Below are positions 57,918 through 64,000 of a stretch of 64,000 nucleotides of DNA, piece after piece. The stretch spans positions 62,001 to 126,000 of the forward strand of contig NZ_SJXH01000005.1 in assembly GCF_004336635.1 (NCBI RefSeq). Direction: 5' to 3'. Source of the stretch: Acinetobacter sp. ANC 4862 (GTDB lineage: Bacteria > Pseudomonadota > Gammaproteobacteria > Pseudomonadales > Moraxellaceae). Under the pieces are notes generated by a model that made no database searches, was not told where the DNA came from, and worked only from the letters and a program-made list of their open reading frames with translations. The position numbers and the translations under genes are program-made. Position 1 is the stretch's first letter, and every line of letters starts with the position of its first letter.

Positions 57918-58591
57918 AATTATCCATTAAAAAAATAATAAAAGATGAAAATTCATACATCTTACAAATAAAGCAATAGTGTTACAATATGTATATAAAG
58001 TATATTTAGTGAAACAATTCACGCATTATTCCGAACATATTTTACATATAAAAACAAAAATTAAAAAATAATTACAATAATTCATCGTTTTTTTATCTAA
58101 CTAAAATCATGAACTGCACTCAATTGAAAAACCTACAACCAAGATATAAATTTTAAAAATATTTAATATTTCTTTAGAAAAAATTAAGTTACAATGAAAA
58201 TCCATAAAATCAATTTATTGTTAAAACGTAAATATAGGTAATATAAGTTATTTTGATGAACATTATTTATATTTATTCAGTATTATTATTTTAACTGTAT
58301 TTTTTAATATTTTTAGATTTCATCTAGAGAATTAAAAAATTAATCAGAATAATGAAATTTACTATGTCTTAAAATAAAATATGGCTTAACAACCTCTTTA
58401 AATAAACTTTAAAATCATACTTTATTTTTCTATCTACTCAGTTTCAACAAAGCCAAGTTGTCAGCAACTTATTTTTATGGGATAAATACAATCAAGGAAT
58501 AGTCAGTTTGAGTGATTGAAATCAGGTAACTTACCGCCATTCATCACTTTTGCAGACTGCAAATTATACTGACTTTAGGAGAACTGCTCAG
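57918..58591. other. Very AT-rich divergent intergenic region
   Basis: About 670 bases between the divergent COG3014 and yqgE genes, much richer in A/T than its surroundings. No ORF or RNA gene was identified. A possible yqgE promoter is given separately. The composition would suit binding by H-NS-like proteins, which is inference. Confidence 0.5.
58458..58486 (+). promoter_or_regulatory. Possible yqgE-ruvX promoter
   Basis: -35 TTGTCA (58458-58463) and a weak -10 GATAAA (58481-58486) with a 17-base spacer, about 100 bp before the yqgE ATG. Confidence 0.35.
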
Positions 58592-59146
58592 ATGACCAAA
58601 CAGTTTCTGACACATCGCTGTCTGATTGCACCTCCTGATTTAGCCGATGATTTTTTTGCCAACACTGTCATTTATTTGGCACGACATGATGAAGATGGTG
58701 CTCAAGGCATTATCATTAACCGCCCTTCTGGTCTTTCAATCAAAGAATTATTGAATGATCTGGAAATTGAAGCGGATAATGTAAATCCCCATGATGTCTT
58801 ACAGGGCGGACCGTTACGCCCGGAAGCAGGCTTTGTGCTGCATACCGGTCAACCGACTTGGCATTCATCCATTGCGGTGGGTGAAAATGTCTGCATCACC
58901 ACCTCTAAAGATATTCTAGATGCCATCGCACATAACGAAGGCATTGGACGTTATCAAATTGCCTTGGGTTATGCGAGTTGGGGCAAAAACCAGCTTGAAA
59001 AAGAACTATCACGTGGCGACTGGCTCGTCTGTGATTCAGATATGGATTTAATTTTTAATTTACCTTACGACGACCGTTGGGACGCTGCCTATAAGAAAAT
59101 GGGCGTAGACCGCACCTGGCTTTCATCAGAGATTGGACATGCCTGA
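58592..59146 (+). CDS. yqgE: YqgE/AlgH-family protein
   Basis: 184 residues, DUF179. Role not firmly established. Family blocks: [20 protein letters not shown], then [33 protein letters not shown] and [20 protein letters not shown] 58592 is preferred over an in-frame TTG at 58550 because AGGAGA lies about 10 bases upstream and the family starts here. Its last 8 bases overlap ruvX, the usual yqgE-yqgF arrangement. Confidence 0.93.
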   Translation: MTKQFLTHRCLIAPPDLADDFFANTVIYLARHDEDGAQGIIINRPSGLSIKELLNDLEIEADNVNPHDVLQGGPLRPEAGFVLHTGQPTWHSSIAVGENVCITTSKDILDAIAHNEGIGRYQIALGYASWGKNQLEKELSRGDWLVCDSDMDLIFNLPYDDRWDAAYKKMGVDRTWLSSEIGHA

Positions 59147-59582
59147 TTTATCACAACCCCAGCTGATTATCGCATTCGATTTTGGTACACAAAAAATGGG
59201 CATGGCAGTCGGTCAATCCTTGATTGAAAGTGCCAATCCCCTTGCCCTGTTTCCCATGAAAGACGGGATTCCCAACTGGGATGAATTACTGAAAATTGTG
59301 AAACAGCATCAACCCACCTTATTTCTAGTGGGTTTGCCGCTGAATATGGATGATAGCGAATCCGAACTTTCGACACGTTCACGCAAGTTTGCCCGTCGTT
59401 TGCGCCATCAGACCAATATTGAAACTTTAATGGTCGATGAACGCTTGACCACCCGTGAAGCGCGTGATGAATTGGGTCATTATCAGGCTCAAGGTCGCGC
59501 TAAAAAACTGTCTGCAGATAGTGTTGCTGCTGCACTTTTTATTGAAAGCTGGTATCGCAATCCTGAAGGGCTTACACCTTAA
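59139..59582 (+). CDS. ruvX: RuvX/YqgF, pre-16S rRNA nuclease (Holliday resolvase-like)
   Basis: 147 residues. RNase H-like fold; in E. coli YqgF processes the 16S rRNA 5' end. Active-site features are present: [16 protein letters not shown] (first Asp), [26 protein letters not shown] (Glu region) and [13 protein letters not shown] (last Asp). ATG 59139 is preferred over TTG 59133; it overlaps the yqgE stop by 8 bp, indicating coupling. Terminator immediately downstream. Confidence 0.94.
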   Translation: MPDLSQPQLIIAFDFGTQKMGMAVGQSLIESANPLALFPMKDGIPNWDELLKIVKQHQPTLFLVGLPLNMDDSESELSTRSRKFARRLRHQTNIETLMVDERLTTREARDELGHYQAQGRAKKLSADSVAAALFIESWYRNPEGLTP

Positions 59583-59605
59583 TTTTGTGAAAAGCCATTG
59601 ATACA

Positions 59606-59637
59606 AAAAAGCCATTCAAAACTGAATGGCTTTTTAA
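59606..59637 (+). terminator. Terminator after ruvX
   Basis: AAAAAGCCATTCA / TGAATGGCTTTTT with a 4-base loop, 24 bp after the ruvX stop. Confidence 0.9.
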
Positions 59638-59694
59638 TTGCTTAGATTCTCAGATGAAGTGCAACAAAGATAAATGCTATTGATCACGTGATGA

Positions 59695-59846
59695 TGGCCG
59701 ATATATCTATAAGGCAAGGCATCTGATCGAGCACTTTTTGCCAAGCTAAAGCAGTATCGTGGTATTGCCACGCGCTATGACAAACTGGCTCAAAACTTCC
59801 TGTCAGCGGTCTAGCTTGCCTCAACGATGATCTGGCTTAATGGATG
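59695..59846 (+). pseudogene. IS5-family transposase remnant (3' end)
   Basis: Translation gives YKARHLIEHF in one frame, then, after an apparent single-base loss in a T run near 59735-59739, AKLKQYRGIATRYDKLAQNF in another frame, a premature TAG at 59812-59814, and LASTMIWLNG after it. This order (YKxRHLIExFFAKLKQYR...RYDKLA...YLASTMIWL) is the C-terminal end of IS5-family DDE transposases. The rest of the element is missing. It lies in the spacer between ruvX and the IclR-type gene. Confidence 0.85.
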
Positions 59847-59933
59847 ACCTACCCTAAGTATAAAATAGTTTTAAATGCGGACAAATACAGCATTGCCCCA
59901 ACAAAAGCTCTCCTCTGGCTAATTTTTTGTTAT

Positions 59934-59953
59934 AAAGTAATACTTGTTACTTT
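59934..59953. promoter_or_regulatory. Inverted repeat upstream of IclR-type gene
   Basis: AAAGTAA - TACTTG - TTACTTT, 33 bp before the ATG and overlapping a TATAAA (59931-59936). A candidate autoregulatory operator, by analogy with IclR-family regulators. Inference only. Confidence 0.4.
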
Positions 59954-59986
59954 CTCTTTTTATATGCTTTGACCAAGCAGGTACTT

Positions 59987-60760
59987 ATGGCAATTTCTAG
60001 TTTTGGTAAGATTCTCACCGTTTTGGATCTATTTTCGGTGTCTCGCCCTATCATTAATGTCGATATCATTAGTGAGGAATTAGGACTGTCTAAACCCACC
60101 AGTTACCGGTATTTAAAAGAACTCGTATCCTCAGAATTATTACAACGCTTAAGTGGTACTTCAGGTGACTATACGCTGGGTTCCAAAATTGCAGTCTTGG
60201 ACTACATTTCCCGTACCACCGATCCATTGGTGCAGATCAGCATTCCATTCATGCAGCAAATTGTGGAACGTACTGAATTCAGCTGTCTGCTCACGCATTT
60301 GAATTATGATTCGTGTATCGATATTCATCATGAACTGTATAAAGACATGACCACGCTGATTTATGGTCGTGGTTGCCCTCGCCCCATCTATAAGGGTTCG
60401 TCTGCCAAAGTAATTTTGGCGCATTTACCCAAACAGCGCATTTTGGATTACTACCAGCGCTTTGCAACTGAACTGTCTGAAATTGGATTTGCCCATAGCG
60501 AAGAAGCGTTCATGTTGCAGATGAAACAGATTAAAAAGCAGGGTTATTATTTTTCCAATGGAGAAGTAGATCCAAATTTGGCCAGTCTTTCTATTCCGGT
60601 AAAATTTTCCAGTAAAGAACCGCCTTTGGCCTTGACCTTATTAGGCTCTAAAAATCGCTTTGAATTTATTAACTTTCAGAAGCTAATCGAGATTTTGCAG
60701 GAAAATGCTGCACTGGTAGAGAAAAAATTTGCTGAATTAGCTAAAGAAGATGATCTTTAA
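59987..60760 (+). CDS. IclR-family transcriptional regulator
   Basis: 257 residues. N-terminal winged helix-turn-helix (SFGKILTVLDLFSVSRPIIN, then ISEELGLSKPTSYRYLKELV and YTLGSKIAVLDY) followed by the IclR effector-binding domain (YGRGCPRPIYKGSSAKVILA, GYYFSNGEVDPNLASLSIPV). ATG 59987 is preferred over TTG 59969 because AGG is 6 bases upstream. No catabolic operon is adjacent, and an IS5 remnant lies upstream, so its target is either distant or lost. The ligand cannot be inferred. Confidence 0.88.
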   Translation: MAISSFGKILTVLDLFSVSRPIINVDIISEELGLSKPTSYRYLKELVSSELLQRLSGTSGDYTLGSKIAVLDYISRTTDPLVQISIPFMQQIVERTEFSCLLTHLNYDSCIDIHHELYKDMTTLIYGRGCPRPIYKGSSAKVILAHLPKQRILDYYQRFATELSEIGFAHSEEAFMLQMKQIKKQGYYFSNGEVDPNLASLSIPVKFSSKEPPLALTLLGSKNRFEFINFQKLIEILQENAALVEKKFAELAKEDDL

Positions 60761-60907
60761 AATTTTGCGTAGATTCAACCAAATATCAATTTATGCAAAA
60801 TAAAACCTGTTTCAAGCATTGTAATGTTAAATTGATTCTCATAATATGATTATTGTTCTTCATGTGGCCAATTGTATTCCATGACAATTTGTGCAACATC
60901 CTCAGAG

Positions 60908-60939
60908 AAAAGCTCGTGCCTATGCATGAGCTTTTTTTT
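60908..60939 (+). terminator. Terminator after IclR-type gene
   Basis: AAAGCTCGTGC / GCATGAGCTTT with a CTAT loop (one G-T pair) and eight T residues, between the convergent IclR-type and alkB-like genes. Confidence 0.85.
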
Positions 60940-60971
60940 GGCTTTATTTTTAGCCTGTTAAATACAGCACT

Positions 60972-61589
60972 TTAGAAAAAATAACGGAAGGTCAGATTAA
61001 TCCGTGGTTCTATAATTCGTGTCGATTTCATTAAAGCATGTTTCCAGTACTGTTGGGTTTGGCCTCGCATCGCAATCAGCTGTCCGCTATGTAAAAGCAG
61101 ATCGACTTTTTCTGCCTTGTGTTTATGCTTAAAACTAAATTTACGGGTTGCACCGAAACTCAAAGAAGCAATAACAGTTTCCTGATCTGTAGCGGATACC
61201 AAAGCAGCCTCATCATCACTGTGCCAACCTACGGCTTGGGTGCCATTTTCATACAAATTGGCTAAGCACGAATTAAAGCTATGTCCCACCAGTTTTTCGA
61301 TATGCTGCTTTAAACGAAAGAGTGCAGGATTCCACCGATGTGCCTGCTTAAAGGTACCTGAGTAGCGATAGCGGTAATTTTCATCACCATACCATGCCAC
61401 TTGACGTCCGGTTTTATGATGTTGACCAAACAAAATGACTTCATCATGCTGCCATGCCAAAGTGGCTAAAAAATAAAGGAAATATTGTTCACTCTGCTCA
61501 GATGTTAAAATTAAACCGAAATCTTCCACCACCCCATCACAGGGCAACACATTAGCTTGAGCTTCAGGCGCAAATAAATCAAAGTTCAT
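60972..61589 (-). CDS. AlkB-like 2-oxoglutarate/Fe(II) dioxygenase
   Basis: 205 residues. Probable direct reversal enzyme for alkylated nucleic acid bases, more like eukaryotic ALKBH2/3 than E. coli AlkB in its layout. Iron ligands His123 and Asp125 in GWHSDDEAAL and His184 in YWKHALMKS; 2-oxoglutarate-binding arginines Arg196 and Arg202 in PRINLTFRYFF. The region YRYRYSGTF and LANLYENGTQAVGWHSDDE is typical. Not linked to ada here. Confidence 0.9.
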   Translation of the reverse strand: MNFDLFAPEAQANVLPCDGVVEDFGLILTSEQSEQYFLYFLATLAWQHDEVILFGQHHKTGRQVAWYGDENYRYRYSGTFKQAHRWNPALFRLKQHIEKLVGHSFNSCLANLYENGTQAVGWHSDDEAALVSATDQETVIASLSFGATRKFSFKHKHKAEKVDLLLHSGQLIAMRGQTQQYWKHALMKSTRIIEPRINLTFRYFF

Positions 61590-61724
61590 AAGCCGATATA
61601 AAGAGAAGATTAACTTTTATTTTAGCCGATTGTGTCTGGACACAATTCAAAACATTGTATGCGCTTGTGACATCGAATCATCAGGCTTAGACTGAAATTA
61701 AGCTTAACAATAAAAAAATTGCAT

Positions 61725-63527
61725 ATGAATTTATGGCTCTTATTCCAAAAGCTTCGACCTTTTGTACGTCCCTATCGTTTATTGGTTTTCGCAACGCTGA
61801 TTTTAACCCTGATCGGCTCTTTCACCGCACAGGTCAATGCACTAACTTTACAGTATGCAGTTGATAGCATTAACAGGCTGATTGAAGCGGGTTTGGGACT
61901 GTCTGAAGGCTGGCATATTCTGATCACCATCTCTGCCATTTTATTGGGTAAAGAAGTCGTTAATGCCTTCGTACAGTTTGGACAAAAATTTTATGGTGAA
62001 AAGCTGCGCATTTTTGTTTCGCAAGATTTAGCCCAAGGCATCATTGAAAAATTTCTGACCTATCGACTGGCTTTTTTTAATGAAGCCAATAATCAGGCCG
62101 GTAAATTGCAAACCCGTATTGACCGCGGTATTGGTTCACTGACGCGTCTGGTACAAATTTTCTTTATTGATATTTTACCGTTATTTACCAGTGCGATTGT
62201 GGCACTGGGCTTAATGTTCTATGCCAATGTTTATGTCGGACTGGTGGCTTTAAGTATTGTGCCAATTTATTTTTGGCTGACCTATAAACAGGCACAGAAA
62301 CTCGGTGGATGGCGACGCAACCTGCGCGATGGACGTGAAAAAAAGAGCCAGGGTATCTTAAGTATTATCAACTCGATTACCGTAATTAAATCTTTTAACC
62401 GTGAATCGATTGAATCTGAGAAACAGCTTAAATTACAAAGAGAACTCACTGCCAACCAGATGCAGACCCGTCAAACCAGTTTTCTGTTTGACGGTTTAAA
62501 AACCTTTATCGAGCAAATCGGTATTGTGCTGATCATCATTTTAACCGCATATTTTGTGCTGGATGGTCAGATGAGTATCGGCATGATTATGTACCATGTG
62601 CTGTTGTTCAATAACGTTTCTGCCCCGATTCGTTCCTTGCATCGTATTTATGATGAAGTTAATGATGCGATGATTTACTCGGAAAGCTTCTTTAAAATTT
62701 TGGAAGCCGATCATGAAATTGAACCGAGTGGCGCAAAAAAACCGGTCATCACCGGCAAGTTCGAACTGAAAAATGTCGAATTTTATTATCCTAATGGCCA
62801 TCATGCCTTAAAGAACATCAACATGGTGATTCAACCGAATAAAATCACCGCGCTGGTCGGTTTATCCGGTGCGGGAAAATCAACATTGATCAGTTTACTG
62901 GATAAATTTTATCAGCCTGCATCAGGGCAGATTCAACTCGATGGCATCAATCTGGAAGACATCAACACGCAATATCTACGCGATCATATTGGTTTGGTGC
63001 TACAAAAAAATCATATTTTCCAGGGTTCTATTTTTGAAAATATTCGCTATGGCAAAACCAATGCCAGTCTTGAAGATGTCATGAATGCTGCCAAAAAAGC
63101 CTCGATTCATGAGCAAATTTTACAGCTTCCGCATGCTTATGAAGCCGATGCGCTGATGCTTTCAGGCGGTCAACAACAACGAATTGCGCTTGCCCGCATG
63201 TTTCTCAAAAACCCGCCGATTATTTTTCTGGATGAACCGACGGCCAGTTTAGATGCGATTGCCTCGGAGAAAATCAAACAAAGTCTGGATCAAATCAAAC
63301 AAGGGCGAACCGTGATTATGATTTCACATAGTCTGTCGCAAATTATTGATGCCGATTACACCTATGTGATGAAAGAAGGCTGCATTGCCGAACACGGCGA
63401 ACATGATGCGCTCTATCATCAAGAAGGTGTGTATAAAGAAATTTTTGATGCGATGGCCAAGAGCTTAAACATTGAAAAGATTGCTAAAACTTTTGAAGAA
63501 GATCCCGAGGAAGAAACGCATAGTTAG
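61725..63527 (+). CDS. ABC exporter, fused permease and ATPase
   Basis: 600 residues. An N-terminal six-helix ABC transporter domain (LLVFATLILTLIGSFTAQVN; ILPLFTSAIVALGLMFYANV; IGIVLIIILTAYFVLDGQMS) is followed by an ATPase with Walker A GLSGAGKSTLISLL, signature LSGGQQQRIALARM, Walker B PIIFLDEPTAS and H-loop MISHSLSQII. Works as a homodimer or heterodimer in the inner membrane; substrate unknown. ATG 61725 is used rather than TTG 61719; no strong ribosome binding site. An IS256-family element begins 1-2 bp after the stop. Confidence 0.9.
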   Translation: MNLWLLFQKLRPFVRPYRLLVFATLILTLIGSFTAQVNALTLQYAVDSINRLIEAGLGLSEGWHILITISAILLGKEVVNAFVQFGQKFYGEKLRIFVSQDLAQGIIEKFLTYRLAFFNEANNQAGKLQTRIDRGIGSLTRLVQIFFIDILPLFTSAIVALGLMFYANVYVGLVALSIVPIYFWLTYKQAQKLGGWRRNLRDGREKKSQGILSIINSITVIKSFNRESIESEKQLKLQRELTANQMQTRQTSFLFDGLKTFIEQIGIVLIIILTAYFVLDGQMSIGMIMYHVLLFNNVSAPIRSLHRIYDEVNDAMIYSESFFKILEADHEIEPSGAKKPVITGKFELKNVEFYYPNGHHALKNINMVIQPNKITALVGLSGAGKSTLISLLDKFYQPASGQIQLDGINLEDINTQYLRDHIGLVLQKNHIFQGSIFENIRYGKTNASLEDVMNAAKKASIHEQILQLPHAYEADALMLSGGQQQRIALARMFLKNPPIIFLDEPTASLDAIASEKIKQSLDQIKQGRTVIMISHSLSQIIDADYTYVMKEGCIAEHGEHDALYHQEGVYKEIFDAMAKSLNIEKIAKTFEEDPEEETHS

Positions 63528-63528
63528 T

Positions 63529-63558
63529 GAGCCTGTAAATTATTTTGTGTAAGTTCCA
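63529..63558. repeat. Probable terminal inverted repeat of IS256-family element
   Basis: GAGCCTGTAAAT then TATTTTGTGTAAGTTCC directly after the ABC exporter stop and 4 bp before the transposase stop. This has the look of IS256-family ends (GTGTAAGT-type). The other end is outside the window, so it cannot be matched here. Confidence 0.5.
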
Positions 63559-63562
63559 TTTT

Positions 63563-64000
63563 TTATAAATGATCTTTTAATCGATCATCGAACTGAATCG
63601 TAAACCAATTCATTGCTAAACGCCAATTTTGAATTGGCATGGTCCATTTTTTAGCAGCATTTGAAGTTGCTAAATAAATGACCTTTTTCACTGAATCATC
63701 AGAAGAGAAGATCTTTCTCTTTTTAGTTGAATGGCGGATCACGCTATTCAATGATTCAATTGCATTTGTTGTATAAATCGCATGACGTATTTCAGCAGGG
63801 TAGCTAAAGATCGTTCGGATATTTTCCCAATTTTCCCGCCAGGATTCTCCAATTTTTGGATACTGGTGATTCCATTGATCGCAGAAGATATCTAGGGACT
63901 TTAAAGCATTTTCCTCTGTACTTGCCTGATAGATCGCCTTCAATCCTGCTGTTACAGCTTTGTAGTCCTTCCAGCTCACAAATCTCAGGCTATTGCGTAC
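63563..64000 (-). CDS. IS256-family transposase, C-terminal part (runs off window)
   Basis: About 145 residues are visible, reading in from the right edge; the frame stays open upstream as VRNSLRFVSWKDYKAV, so the gene starts outside. Family blocks for mutator/IS256 DDE transposases are clear: SWKDYKAVTAGLKAIYQAST, WENIRTIFSYPAEIRHAIYT, TTNAIESLNSVIRHSTKKRK, KWTMPIQNWRLAMNWF. The catalytic Asp residues lie in the missing part; the Glu region is at TTNAIESLN. Intact in what can be seen. Confidence 0.92.
   Translation of the reverse strand, partial: VRNSLRFVSWKDYKAVTAGLKAIYQASTEENALKSLDIFCDQWNHQYPKIGESWRENWENIRTIFSYPAEIRHAIYTTNAIESLNSVIRHSTKKRKIFSSDDSVKKVIYLATSNAAKKWTMPIQNWRLAMNWFTIQFDDRLKDHL

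Larger units (their letters stand above)
63529..64000 (-). mobile_element. IS256-family insertion sequence (partial)
   Basis: Combines the visible transposase C-terminal part and the probable right inverted repeat. One end is at the stop codon of the ABC exporter; the other is beyond the window, so intactness, target-site duplication and identity to named elements cannot be judged. Confidence 0.8.

Noticed and set aside
60831-60860. Possible Fur box (GATTCTCATAATATGATTA-like)
   Set aside because: Similarity to the 19-bp consensus is partial, and it lies between two convergent gene ends where there is no promoter to control.

Overview
This window looks like chromosomal DNA of an Acinetobacter species (Moraxellaceae, Gammaproteobacteria). 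The reasons are a moderately AT-rich composition, a polyphosphate:AMP phosphotransferase (Pap) of the type described in A. johnsonii, a FFLEELY-family gene beside ubiE, type IV pilus genes pilB-pilC-pilD followed by coaE, and the secG / tRNA-Leu / initiator tRNA / rimP-nusA-infB-rbfA order typical of gammaproteobacteria. Most of it is housekeeping backbone. Clear mobile DNA is confined to the right-hand end.

Layout. 1-5.2 kb: the 3' end of a Kef-type antiporter gene, hslO, three tandem DUF2147 secreted-protein genes, cbpA-cbpM and a ydcH-like gene. 5.3-19.7 kb, all on the minus strand: a CorA-type transporter, pnp and rpsO, about 0.8 kb of non-coding DNA with two related candidate small RNAs, then recC-recB-recD. 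19.8-31.4 kb: a small hydrophobic protein, pap, a FFLEELY-family gene, the ubiquinone block ubiE-ubiJ-ubiB, a patatin-like lipase, and hisIE followed closely by a UvrD-like helicase and an AAA ATPase with degenerate catalytic motifs. 31.7-37.9 kb: a complete Mrp-type Na+/H+ antiporter operon (A+B fusion, C, D, E, F, G).

38.1-45.2 kb, minus strand: tpiA-secG, tRNA-Leu(GAG), three identical initiator tRNAs, then rimP-nusA-infB-rbfA. The translation and RNA-decay genes are split relative to the E. coli order: rpsO-pnp lies about 29 kb away and truB is absent here. 45.5-49.9 kb: pilB, pilC, pilD and coaE. 49.9-54.4 kb: an EamA-type exporter, rlmB, ppnP and recN. 54.5-57.9 kb: a four-gene envelope operon (COG3014 repeat protein, YcfL, LpoB, CsgG-like). 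58.6-64 kb: yqgE-ruvX, a decayed IS5-family remnant, an IclR-family regulator, an AlkB-type dioxygenase, an ABC exporter, and an IS256-family element running off the window end.

No CRISPR array, prophage or recognised defence island was seen. The items most worth follow-up are the helicase plus degenerate ATPase pair behind hisIE, the two homologous small-RNA candidates downstream of recD, the triplicated initiator tRNA with a U1-U72 mismatch, the DUF2147 triplication, the LpoB/YcfL/COG3014/CsgG-like envelope cassette, and hairpins at two convergent gene ends that carry stop codons in their loops.
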